Source of the DNA: Armatimonadota bacterium
GTDB lineage: Bacteria > Armatimonadota > UBA5829 > JAUSEB01
Assembly: GCA_030650495.1 (NCBI GenBank)
Contig: JAUSEB010000212.1
Coordinates: forward strand, 1 to 32,395
Direction of reading: 5' to 3'
Length of the DNA stretch: 32,395 bases
Part shown: piece after piece, positions 23,779 through 31,203 of the stretch
Layout: each line of letters starts with the position of its first letter
How positions within the stretch are numbered: the stretch's first letter is position 1
Position numbers and translations under genes: made by a program
The notes under the pieces: generated by a model
Told to the model about the DNA's origin: nothing
What the model saw: the letters and a program-made list of their open reading frames with translations, nothing else
The model's database searches: none

Positions 23779-24045
23779 ATGGACTATTTTCCGCTGCTTG
23801 CGAACTTGTTGGCGGTTATCGCAATTGTAACCGGCCTTGCAATCGGCGCATGGTGGATAATAGGGCTTTATTCGCTCCACACAAGACGCGAGGAGAAGGA
23901 ACTGCCCGAAGTGGAACTACCGGCGAACTTGCATGAAGTATTTACTGGAATACCCGCCGTTCTGTGGATATTCTATGCGTTCATCGCAATCTCATCCATT
24001 GCTTACGTTTTGTATATCTGGTTGGTGAGAGGAGTAAGCTATTGA
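23779..24045 (+). CDS. Small membrane protein resembling the N-terminal membrane part of CcoP
   Basis: This 88-residue protein has two helices (about 5-28 and 55-80) joined by an acidic loop ending in NLHEVFTGIPAVLWIFYAF. The GIP-x-x-LW-x-FY pattern recalls the membrane segment of CcoP, which precedes its two heme domains, but no CxxCH is present here. With the second cytochrome domain fused to CcoO and the lipoprotein cytochrome c downstream, I infer that CcoP has been split. A strong site (AGGGAGAGG) precedes ATG 23779. Its stop overlaps the next TTG start. Confidence 0.6.
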   Translation: MDYFPLLANLLAVIAIVTGLAIGAWWIIGLYSLHTRREEKELPEVELPANLHEVFTGIPAVLWIFYAFIAISSIAYVLYIWLVRGVSY

Positions 24046-24368
24046 GTTCACATCCTCCTGAGCACGAGCATCCTGAAGTCCCAAAAGACATTCACCCGGA
24101 GATACCTGAGTCTCACGAGGACCCAATATTTCGCAAATGGTGGGTAGGCGGCTGGCTTAGTCCGATATTTGTCGCCGCAGGCACTCTCATTTGGTGTTTG
24201 CTGATCTATTTTCTTATTAAGGATAGACCTAGGGACTGGCAATACGGCGTGGTTCCGTATATCCCGGCTGAGTCGGCGATAACGTCGAAGACCGGCCCGG
24301 CGGGACCTTCACCGAAACAAGTGCAATTGCCGAAACGTAGTCAAGAGGGTAAGAATGAGAAGCGCTAA
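24042..24368 (+). CDS. Small single-pass membrane protein of the oxidase operon
   Basis: I do not recognise this 108-residue protein. It starts with a His/Pro/Glu-rich segment (residues 2-30), has a membrane helix near 38-60, and ends with a Pro/Lys-rich tail. The start is TTG 24042, overlapping the previous stop (TTGA) with GAGAGGAG 7 bp upstream; a longer frame from 23964 would overlap the upstream gene by 82 bp. Six His or charged residues at the N-terminus could bind metal, but that is speculation. Position suggests an oxidase accessory or small subunit (CcoH-like or CcoQ-like role). It overlaps the next gene by 14 bp. Confidence 0.6.
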   Translation: MSSHPPEHEHPEVPKDIHPEIPESHEDPIFRKWWVGGWLSPIFVAAGTLIWCLLIYFLIKDRPRDWQYGVVPYIPAESAITSKTGPAGPSPKQVQLPKRSQEGKNEKR

Positions 24369-24855
24369 CCTGACAGTCAAAATGATCGCGGTCTGCATCT
24401 TGGCGCTTTCCTGCGTGTCTTGTGGGCCGCGAATGAATATCCAGCCGTCCGTGCAGCCGTTCGAGAAGCAAATGCCTGTGATGCCAAGTAAATCTACGCC
24501 AACCACGGGCAGCTTTAAGATTATAGCGAAACAACAGGCAAAGCTGACTTCCAACCCGCTGCCAAAGACGAAAACTAATTTGCGGAACGGGGAAATATAC
24601 TATGGTTATTATTGCTTGATGTGCCACGGAGCGAAAGGTGATGGAAACGGCCCTGTGGGAGAAAGCTATGTTCCAAAACCGGCGGATCTATCCTCCCCTA
24701 ATCTTGCCCGGCTCAATGATGGCCAACTTTACTGGAAAATGTTATACGGAGTTGGACATGCGCCGGTCATGGAACAGACCGTGCTGCTGGAACACAGATG
24801 GCCTCTTGTGATGTATGTCAGGACGTTTGCAAAGCCGAAGAATGTGAATCCTTAA
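24355..24855 (+). CDS. Lipoprotein monoheme cytochrome c (ActE-like, or split CcoP heme domain)
   Basis: This 166-residue protein has a short signal with Cys20 or Cys23 as the likely lipidated residue (ALSC/VSC), then an extended linker and a cytochrome c domain with CLMCH at 87-91 and a Met ligand near 137. ActE of ACIII is a lipoprotein monoheme cytochrome c, and actE is otherwise missing from the act genes upstream. A CcoP-derived cytochrome is the alternative. ATG 24355 follows AGAGGG by 6 bp and overlaps the previous gene by 14 bp. It is the last gene of the operon. Acting outside the cytoplasmic membrane, it could carry electrons from ActA to CcoO. Confidence 0.75.
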   Translation: MRSANLTVKMIAVCILALSCVSCGPRMNIQPSVQPFEKQMPVMPSKSTPTTGSFKIIAKQQAKLTSNPLPKTKTNLRNGEIYYGYYCLMCHGAKGDGNGPVGESYVPKPADLSSPNLARLNDGQLYWKMLYGVGHAPVMEQTVLLEHRWPLVMYVRTFAKPKNVNP

Positions 24856-24858
24856 TTG

Positions 24859-24913
24859 CTGCGGGAACTACCTTTCCTAGTGCAAAGCTTTGCTAAATAC
24901 ACCGTTCCCGCAG
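24859..24913. terminator. Bidirectional hairpin between convergent operons
   Basis: CTGCGGGAAC (24859-24868) pairs with GTTCCCGCAG (24904-24913), and a nested 12-bp palindrome GCAAAGCTTTGC lies at 24882-24893. It separates the convergent act-cco and Gfo/Idh operons. There is no strong T-run on either side, so its efficiency is uncertain. Confidence 0.6.
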
Positions 24914-24922
24914 TATAGATAA

Positions 24923-25939
24923 CTACTCTACCGTTACAATCAGGCCTGTTTCCAAAGATTCAATTGCGGCGGCTATGACCTTTTGCGCGGCAAGGCCGTC
25001 AGCTCCTGATCCGTCTATGTCCTCCGGGGCTGCGCCTTCGGTTACTTCCTTTAAGAAACAATGGAGGCGGTCTCTAAATGTATCCTCAAAACCGGTATAA
25101 CCGCCAAATACGGGGTTGGTGTAAACGGATTTGACCGAATCCCCGGCGGGATATAGAGTGACTTCCCGCCACATGTCTTCGAGCACAAAACGGCCGTTCA
25201 CGCCAGCGACTTCGCAGCGTTCCATCGGGTGTCCGCGTTGGATGTCATAGCTGCTGGTCAGATGCCCAACCGCGCCGTTGCTGAACTGCATGTTGAATGA
25301 GGCGGTCGACCAGATCGTCCTACCTGGGGCCTTTGTGGCAAAACACTGCACTTTCGCTATATCGCCGCAGTAGTGACGCATAATATCTATCGAGTGCGGA
25401 TTAAGAGCCTTCAGGTGGAAATAAGGCGGATCGGTATCCTGTGGGCGGCCAATCCAAAGCGCCATATTGACGAAAAGCAGGCTGCCAAGGCGTCCTTCAT
25501 CTAGCCAGGACTTGGCAAGCCGCGCCGCCGGGGTGAAACGATGATTCAGGTCTACACCGAAACATAGCCCTTTTTCGCGGGCTACCCGGACCATCTCTTC
25601 AGCTTTATCTATCTCGTTGCAGATGGGCTTTTCGCACAAGACGTGGCAGCCGGCATTAAGCGCCTGAATAGTCGGCTCGTAGTGATCGCTGCCATACTCG
25701 TAACCGCCGGTCGCGACGCTGCAGACATCCGGCGAAAGGGCCGCAAGCATATCCTCCGCGCTTGTGAACCACGGTATTCCAAGACGCTCTCCGGCTGTTT
25801 TTACGCGATCTTCGATAATATCGCATACGCCGGCGAGTTCAACAAGCTCATCGGCCTTGTATATATCGGCATGTCTGTTGCCAATCGGCCCCATGCCGAT
25901 CACGCAAACGCGCAGTTTGTCGCTCTTAAATTCCCTCAC
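24923..25939 (-). CDS. Gfo/Idh/MocA-family NAD(P)-dependent oxidoreductase (copy 1)
   Basis: This 338-residue protein has an N-terminal Rossmann fold (VIGMGPIGNRHADIY, residues 13-27), the EKP motif near residue 103 and DLNHRF near 129, and NPHSIDIMRHY near 184 with the presumed catalytic His. Family members oxidise or epimerise sugars and inositols using NAD(P). It is a paralog of the gene at 28285-29274 (shared DLNHRFTPAA and GRFVLED segments). The start is GTG 25939, overlapping the sulfatase-like stop. It is the last gene of a four-gene minus-strand operon. The substrate is unknown. Confidence 0.88.
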   Translation of the reverse strand: MREFKSDKLRVCVIGMGPIGNRHADIYKADELVELAGVCDIIEDRVKTAGERLGIPWFTSAEDMLAALSPDVCSVATGGYEYGSDHYEPTIQALNAGCHVLCEKPICNEIDKAEEMVRVAREKGLCFGVDLNHRFTPAARLAKSWLDEGRLGSLLFVNMALWIGRPQDTDPPYFHLKALNPHSIDIMRHYCGDIAKVQCFATKAPGRTIWSTASFNMQFSNGAVGHLTSSYDIQRGHPMERCEVAGVNGRFVLEDMWREVTLYPAGDSVKSVYTNPVFGGYTGFEDTFRDRLHCFLKEVTEGAAPEDIDGSGADGLAAQKVIAAAIESLETGLIVTVE

Positions 25940-27411
25940 AGTTCATCCTGCCCGCGTTGGGTTTTCAGCTCTTTAGCCTGAAGGTCCTTAGCCGTTATCG
26001 GTGAGCCAATATATAAAGTATCGTAGGCTTCTTGCGAGCTTTCGAAAGGCTTCCCATGACCGTTCCAGTTTAGATTTGTATACATCGGATTTGTCCGACC
26101 GGTCTCACTTTCGCGTTTTGCGATGTGAGCCTGCATCTTCGCTTCCAGTTCCGCAACTACATCAGGACGCTTTTCAGCCAGATTGTTATACTCCTCAGGA
26201 TCGTCGATTAGATTATACAATTCCACCTCAGGCTTGAAATGGAAATCCGGCTCAAGCGCATGAATCAGCTTCCATTCGGGAGTCCGCCAGCCGTGTTTCC
26301 GCATCCATGTCGCTTCAGTGATGTAGAATTCTTCCTCCGGCGGGAGCTGCGCGCCACGCATTGACGGCGCCAGTCTCAGCCCCCTCCACAGCCTTCTTAG
26401 CAAGCCCGGCGGAAGCTGCGCGCCGCGCATTAACGGAACCAGGCTGCGGCCGTCGAATTTAATTCCCGTATCGATTCCCATAAGATCAAGAATTGTAGGC
26501 GTAACGTCTTTGACCTGGCAGTAGTCGGATACTCGCGTTCCTGCGGGGACTTTGCCGGGCTGATGGAAAATCAACGGCACGTGTAAAGTAGGATCATAAA
26601 TGCTGTGGTGGTCGAAATAGCAGTCGTGATCGTATAGGGTCTCTCCGTGGTCGGAGTTTATGACAATAAGCGTGTCATCTTCCAGGCCAAGCGTTTTGAT
26701 GGTCGCAAAGATGTTGGCGATGCAGGCGTCCATATACGCCAAGGCGCCGTCATATTGCGCGATGATGTAATCTTTATCCGTGCAGCCCGGCGGAAACCAG
26801 CTTCGGAAATAGTTGGCGAAAGGCGCGAAATCGTAAACCGGGTCGAGAGAGCGGTTGTTTTCATCCAACTCGTTACCACCGTAGAACATTCGCTCGAACG
26901 GCAGCGGCGGCAGATACGGCGAATGCGGGTCCATGTGGCGCATAAACAGGAAGAACGGCGCATCCTGTTCGGCAAGCCGCTTGAGTTCGGGGATTGTGAT
27001 ATCGTTCAGGTTCTCGGCCTTGTGGCTGCGGCCTTCCTCCCACGACCCCCATCCGCTGAAGCTGAGATAATTCTCGAAGCCTTTCGACGCGGGATTTCCG
27101 CCAAAACCGACACAGGTATTATTGTAACCGCGTTCGGCAAGTATTTCCGCAAGCGTCTTAACGTGGTCGGCAAGCGGCCCCTCATGCCGAAGGGCAACGA
27201 CGTCGGTCCCGAAGCAGTCCATCCCGGTGAACATATTGGAATAGCCGGGGGTCGTTGGAATATGCGGACTGAACGCCTTTTCAAACGACGCCCCGCCAGC
27301 CGCGAGTTTGTCCATATGCGGCGTTGTCAGTCTGTGATAACCATACAGGCTCATGTGGTCGGCTCGAAGGCTATCGATGCCGAAAAAGATTAGGTTAGGT
27401 TGTTTCTTCAC
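25936..27411 (-). CDS. Sulfatase-superfamily hydrolase with Thr at the formylglycine position
   Basis: This 491-residue protein has the alkaline-phosphatase/sulfatase fold: metal ligand Asp13 in GIDSLRADH, the TTP-x-Y-x5-TG segment at 53-63, and SDHGET with DHHSIYDP near residues 255-270. At the position of the Cys (or Ser) converted to formylglycine lies Thr53, and the Arg four residues later is Tyr57. It therefore cannot be activated as a classical sulfatase; phosphodiesterase, phosphotransferase or other Thr-nucleophile chemistry is more likely. An in-frame 69-bp duplication is present near 26337-26436. No signal peptide is visible, so it is cytoplasmic. GTG start 27411 is 5 bp after GGAG, and the stop overlaps copy-1 dehydrogenase. 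It may act on a sugar derivative. Confidence 0.82.
   Translation of the reverse strand: MKKQPNLIFFGIDSLRADHMSLYGYHRLTTPHMDKLAAGGASFEKAFSPHIPTTPGYSNMFTGMDCFGTDVVALRHEGPLADHVKTLAEILAERGYNNTCVGFGGNPASKGFENYLSFSGWGSWEEGRSHKAENLNDITIPELKRLAEQDAPFFLFMRHMDPHSPYLPPLPFERMFYGGNELDENNRSLDPVYDFAPFANYFRSWFPPGCTDKDYIIAQYDGALAYMDACIANIFATIKTLGLEDDTLIVINSDHGETLYDHDCYFDHHSIYDPTLHVPLIFHQPGKVPAGTRVSDYCQVKDVTPTILDLMGIDTGIKFDGRSLVPLMRGAQLPPGLLRRLWRGLRLAPSMRGAQLPPEEEFYITEATWMRKHGWRTPEWKLIHALEPDFHFKPEVELYNLIDDPEEYNNLAEKRPDVVAELEAKMQAHIAKRESETGRTNPMYTNLNWNGHGKPFESSQEAYDTLYIGSPITAKDLQAKELKTQRGQDEL
26337..26436. repeat. 31-bp direct repeat, two copies 69 bp apart, inside the sulfatase-like gene
   Basis: Copies at 26337-26367 and 26406-26436 differ at three positions. 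Their spacing of 69 bp (23 codons) keeps the frame, so the protein has MRGAQLPP twice with a Leu/Arg-rich segment between. It could be a tandem duplication that diverged or a small inserted repeat. Confidence 0.8.
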
Positions 27412-27412
27412 T

Positions 27413-28216
27413 TTAACTCCTTGCTCCTAGCGACTTCAAACATGCGTTCAGGTACCCGTAGCTTTCCGCTGCGATTACGACAACATCCGGCAGTTCCATT
27501 TTTCCTGCTCCGATGACTTCCAGGCAGACTGGGCCGGAATAGCCGCCGTCTACCATTACTTTGCAATACGCGAAAAGGTCGATGTCCCCTCGCCCGCAAG
27601 CTTGATCTGGTGGCGCGCCGGGAGATGGGCCGGGGCCTTTGCAGTCGCGGATGTGAATGTGCTTTGTCCGTGACAGAACCGGCTTGAGCGCGTCCGCCGG
27701 ATTTTCGCCTGCGCGATAAACGTGGCTGGGGTCCATATCAATGCCAAAAGCCGGTGATTTTATTTTCTCTATCGCCCGAAGCGTTGTCGACGTGCTGTAG
27801 ATTGAACCGCCAACGTGCGCCTTGACACACAATGTCACCCCATACGACTCCGCCTTTTCAGACATTTTGGCCATCAAATCCGTCTGACGCTGGAAATCCT
27901 CTTCAACATCAGCCTTACCGCCGGGGCCGATATTGATAACGGGAATTCCGATCTCGGCGCCGGCCTCGAACGCTTTAATCAGCCTGTCTTCATCCAGAGC
28001 CGCTTCTTCCATGGATAGGAACTCAAGACCGTTGTCGGAGACGATTTGTTTTAGTTCCGAAGCCTGTGCGCGCCAATTATCCAAATCCAAATGCTCGCAC
28101 ATTCCCTTAATCGCCGAAATCTCCACGCCATCGTAACCGGCGGCTTTTATATATTTGCACGCGGTGGCGAAATCGAAAGCGCCGAATAGAACGGAATTAA
28201 CGCCAAGTTTGATCAT
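27413..28216 (-). CDS. Xylose-isomerase-like TIM-barrel sugar isomerase/epimerase
   Basis: This 267-residue protein matches the AP_endonuc_2/sugar-phosphate isomerase family. It opens with IKLGVNSVLFG, has GYDGVEISAIKG near residue 27, GIDMDPSHVYRAG near 171 (metal-binding Asp and His) and VCLEVIGAG near 240 (metal-binding Glu). Such enzymes interconvert ketoses, inositols or sugar acids. ATG 28216 follows AAAGGAG by 5 bp. The stop is 1 bp from the sulfatase-like start, indicating coupling. With the two dehydrogenases it suggests an oxidation-isomerisation pathway for an inositol-like or sugar substrate, but that is inference from neighbours. Confidence 0.87.
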   Translation of the reverse strand: MIKLGVNSVLFGAFDFATACKYIKAAGYDGVEISAIKGMCEHLDLDNWRAQASELKQIVSDNGLEFLSMEEAALDEDRLIKAFEAGAEIGIPVINIGPGGKADVEEDFQRQTDLMAKMSEKAESYGVTLCVKAHVGGSIYSTSTTLRAIEKIKSPAFGIDMDPSHVYRAGENPADALKPVLSRTKHIHIRDCKGPGPSPGAPPDQACGRGDIDLFAYCKVMVDGGYSGPVCLEVIGAGKMELPDVVVIAAESYGYLNACLKSLGARS

Positions 28217-28235
28217 AACACTCCTTTCAGTATAT

Positions 28236-28269
28236 AAGCTGTCAGCTGTCAGCTGACAGCTGACAGCTT
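28236..28269. repeat. 34-bp perfect palindrome with 7-bp period
   Basis: The sequence equals its own reverse complement and has the same heptamer core (GTCAGCT, TGACAGC) as the palindrome at 8569. It fills the space between the two minus-strand genes, 20 bp before the ATG of the sugar-isomerase gene, where a hairpin could affect its expression. Confidence 0.92.
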
Positions 28270-28284
28270 TTGCCTTCTCGAAAC

Positions 28285-29274
28285 TTACAAATCAATGATA
28301 TTATGCGTTTCCCACGACTCAATCGCCGCTTCGATGATGCGCTGCACTTTGAGAGCGTCTTCGCCGGAGGCGTCTATTTCGTCATACGCCGCGCCAGCTT
28401 CGATCTGATCAACCCACGCGCCGATGCGGCTTTTGAATGTCTCGCCAAAGGAACGCATTCCGCCAAGATAGCTATAGCTTTCCACTTCGATGCTGTTTCG
28501 CGGGTAGAAGCCAAGCTGCTCGCAGGCGTCTTCCAGAACAAATCGTCCTTTGGAACCCACCACTTCGCAGCGTTCCAGGCCGTAGCTGCCTCCGGCGTCA
28601 TAACTGCCGGTCAGATTGCCGACCACGCCGTTTTCAAAGTGAAGTAGAATCTGGCAGTTGGACCAAATCGCCCGGCCTTCGCCTTTCATCATAAACGCCG
28701 CCACGCTCTTGACGTCGCCGCAGAAGTAACGCATTACATCGAATGAATGAGGATGCAGCGCCCGCAGATGGAACCACGGTGAAGTTTCGACCGGATTGTT
28801 GATCCACATACGCATATTTATAATTGCCAATTTGCCAAGCCGTCCGCTGTCCACCCATTCCTTGGCCCTGAGCGCGGCGGGTGTGAAACGATGGTTAAGG
28901 TCAACGGCGTAAGGAACCTTCTTACTCTTTGCGAGCGCAACCATCTGCTCCGCTTCGTGTATACGATTGGAAATCGGTTTTTCACCCAACGTCGGGATGC
29001 CCGCTTCCAATAGTTCCATAGTAGGCGTGAAATGGTCGCCCCCGTTTTCCTCACCTTTTGTACACATACTGCAAGCGTCGAGTTTGATACCGCTTGCAAG
29101 CATCTCCTTAATACTGTAAAAAGCCGCGCCTCCGAACTTCTCCGCTGCGGCATCGGCTTTCGCTTTTATAATGTCGCACATCGCGACGACTTCCACTTTT
29201 GGATTATCTTTATAAACCTGAGCGTGAATGCTTCCGATATTTCCTACACCAACAACGCCGATTTTTAATGCCAT
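28285..29274 (-). CDS. Gfo/Idh/MocA-family NAD(P)-dependent oxidoreductase (copy 2)
   Basis: This 329-residue protein has a Rossmann motif VGVGNIGSIHAQVY (residues 8-21), EKPISN near residue 98, DLNHRFTP near 125 and HPHSFDVMRYF near 174. It is a clear paralog of the gene at 24923-25939: both share EKP, DLNHRFTPAA and CEVxGxxGRFVLED segments and they flank the operon. ATG 29274 is preceded by GGGGGGA. It is the first gene of the operon and is separated from the isomerase gene by the palindrome at 28236-28269. The two copies may act on related but different substrates or steps. Confidence 0.88.
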   Translation of the reverse strand: MALKIGVVGVGNIGSIHAQVYKDNPKVEVVAMCDIIKAKADAAAEKFGGAAFYSIKEMLASGIKLDACSMCTKGEENGGDHFTPTMELLEAGIPTLGEKPISNRIHEAEQMVALAKSKKVPYAVDLNHRFTPAALRAKEWVDSGRLGKLAIINMRMWINNPVETSPWFHLRALHPHSFDVMRYFCGDVKSVAAFMMKGEGRAIWSNCQILLHFENGVVGNLTGSYDAGGSYGLERCEVVGSKGRFVLEDACEQLGFYPRNSIEVESYSYLGGMRSFGETFKSRIGAWVDQIEAGAAYDEIDASGEDALKVQRIIEAAIESWETHNIIDL

Positions 29275-29541
29275 GATTATGAATCCCCCCTATCTATTTC
29301 CCTCACGCAGACGAGCAATTCCTTCGTTTTTATTACAAAATTGGGATAGCTGTTGCGTTGGAGGAGAGGTGTATTGGTAGCAAGCTTCGGGGCGAAGAGC
29401 GTGTCCCGAAGGATATAAGGATAGAAACATAGAAGTAATAAAACAATCAAAATGCTTCCTAACCATAAGGGTACATGGTATGATATTTGTCGTTATTACA
29501 TCATTGCCTACAGAATATACACGAGGGGGCCGCAAAGACCT
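29275..29541. other. Divergent intergenic region before the restriction-modification genes
   Basis: This stretch is richer in A and T than its surroundings. It holds a hairpin (CTTCGGG 29385-29391 with CCCGAAG 29405-29411) and a possible extended -10 (TGGTATGAT near 29475-29483). The minus-strand open frame 29290-29589 has no recognisable domain and is not called. Confidence 0.45.
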
Positions 29542-31197
29542 ATGCCGACGCTGAACTTCAAGGGCAAGACAGCCATAGAGAGTTACCATCTAGTTGTGCC
29601 TCACCACATTCTCGACTTCGACGAGAAACTTTCCCTGACCGACTCGCCCTGCTTGGACGGCAACCTTATCATCGAAGGCGACAATCTCCTGGCCCTCAAA
29701 GCCCTCCTTCCGACCCATGCGGGCAAAGTCAAGTGTATTTATATCGACCCGCCTTACAACACCGGCAACGAGGGCTGGATATACAACGATAACCTTACGC
29801 AACCGCAGTTCAAGGAGTGGATCGGCCAGGTTGTCGGCAAGGAAGGAGAAGATGCCTGCCGTCATGAGAAATGGTGCTGCATGATGTATCCCCGACTGCA
29901 GCTTCTTAAGGAGTTACTCTCGGACGATGGAGTGATCTTCGTTAGCATTGATGAACGGGAAATAGCCCACTTACTCATGCTGATGGATGAGGTATTTCTT
30001 GGGAATCAGCTTGCTGTATTTGTATGGTCTGGGCGAAGCGGTAAAGGAGCCACAACCAGCAATGTGGAGATGACTCATGAGTACGTGTTAGCATACGCCA
30101 AGAACTTGAAGCAGGTTTCGATTAAGCCGGTAGAGACCCTACGCGAGGGAGGAGTTTACGAGGATAGCAGAGGCAGGTACGACAGGGAACACTTGAGGCA
30201 ATGGGGGCAAGGGGACCGTAGAGAAGATCGTCCATCCATGCACTATCCGATCCCGGCTCCTGACGGTTCTGAGGTGTACCCAAAACGTCCCGATGGTTCA
30301 GAAGGTCGCTGGAGGTGCAGTGAGTCGAGTGCTCTTGATCTCCTAACAGATGGTGGCTTGGATTTTGTACAAGAGGAGACGGGTGACTGGATCGTTTACC
30401 GAAAGATACGGGAGGGAACGAAGACAATCTCAGCAACTGATAGCATGCTTCTAGACGTCGGTAGTGCCTCTACCGGCACCATCGAGATAAAGCGAATATT
30501 TGGCGGTGAGAAGGTTTTTCCTACTGTGAAGCCCACCGCACTGATAAAAAGGCTTATCGATCTCGTCTGCTTCGATGATCCCAACGCTGTGATATTGGAT
30601 TCATTCGCTGGCAGCGGCACGACCGGCCACGCTGTACTAGAACTAAACAAACAACAGGGCACAAATCACCGTTTCGTTATTGTACAAATGCCACAGGAAT
30701 CGAGCGAACAGCAATCATCTGGCTACAACCTTTGCGTCAGCGTGACTGCAGAACGCATCCGCAGAGTGGTTGATGGGTACATTTACAACACGCGAAAGCG
30801 TGAGGTAAGTGTAGAAGGCCTCGGTGGCGGTTTCACCTACTGCCGCGTAGGAAAGATGCTCTTCGACAGATTCCGCAACTTTCCGAAAGGCGAATACCCG
30901 TCGTATGAGGAGCTTGCTAAGTACATATTTTACACGGAGACCAGCCGCGCTCTCGATGTGGCCGGTATAAACTATGACACCGGACTGATCGGCGAGAACG
31001 CCGGTCGAAGTTACTACCTGTTGTACACTCCTGACGGGAACGCAGACCGGGCGCTCACCATGGATTGGCTGGCGAAGACATCCGGGCGCGATCCACAGCC
31101 AAAGGTGGTATACTGCGAGAAGATTCACGTTCACCGGCGCGACCTCGCCGGGTATGGCAACGTCCGGGCAATGCAGGTACCGTTCAATTTGAAGTGA
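29542..31197 (+). CDS. mod: Type III restriction-modification methyltransferase (Mod)
   Basis: This 551-residue protein has the catalytic motif DPPYNTGNEGW near residue 70 and the AdoMet-binding motif FAGSGTTGHAV near 357. DPPY before FxGxG is the beta-class order, with the target-recognition region (about 170-330) between them. It should methylate adenine N6 (or cytosine N4) at an unknown asymmetric site. ATG 29542 follows GAGGGGG by 12 bp. A start at 29452 would add 30 residues without a ribosome site or homologous sequence. The next gene is res, 6 bp downstream, so this is a two-gene operon. The flanking AT-rich gap and position next to an unrelated operon fit horizontal acquisition. Confidence 0.9.
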   Translation: MPTLNFKGKTAIESYHLVVPHHILDFDEKLSLTDSPCLDGNLIIEGDNLLALKALLPTHAGKVKCIYIDPPYNTGNEGWIYNDNLTQPQFKEWIGQVVGKEGEDACRHEKWCCMMYPRLQLLKELLSDDGVIFVSIDEREIAHLLMLMDEVFLGNQLAVFVWSGRSGKGATTSNVEMTHEYVLAYAKNLKQVSIKPVETLREGGVYEDSRGRYDREHLRQWGQGDRREDRPSMHYPIPAPDGSEVYPKRPDGSEGRWRCSESSALDLLTDGGLDFVQEETGDWIVYRKIREGTKTISATDSMLLDVGSASTGTIEIKRIFGGEKVFPTVKPTALIKRLIDLVCFDDPNAVILDSFAGSGTTGHAVLELNKQQGTNHRFVIVQMPQESSEQQSSGYNLCVSVTAERIRRVVDGYIYNTRKREVSVEGLGGGFTYCRVGKMLFDRFRNFPKGEYPSYEELAKYIFYTETSRALDVAGINYDTGLIGENAGRSYYLLYTPDGNADRALTMDWLAKTSGRDPQPKVVYCEKIHVHRRDLAGYGNVRAMQVPFNLK

Positions 31198-31203
31198 TGC
31201 GAT

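Noticed and set aside
23964-24041. Longer start for the small membrane protein at 24042
   Set aside because: It would overlap the upstream gene by 82 bp; TTG 24042 is coupled to the previous stop and has a well-placed GAGAGGAG.
29452-29541. N-terminal extension of Mod from ATG 29452
   Set aside because: No ribosome site and the sequence is unlike the N-terminus of other Mod proteins; ATG 29542 follows GAGGGGG.
29290-29589. Minus-strand open frame of 99 codons before mod
   Set aside because: No domain, low-complexity composition, and it overlaps the mod start and its leader.
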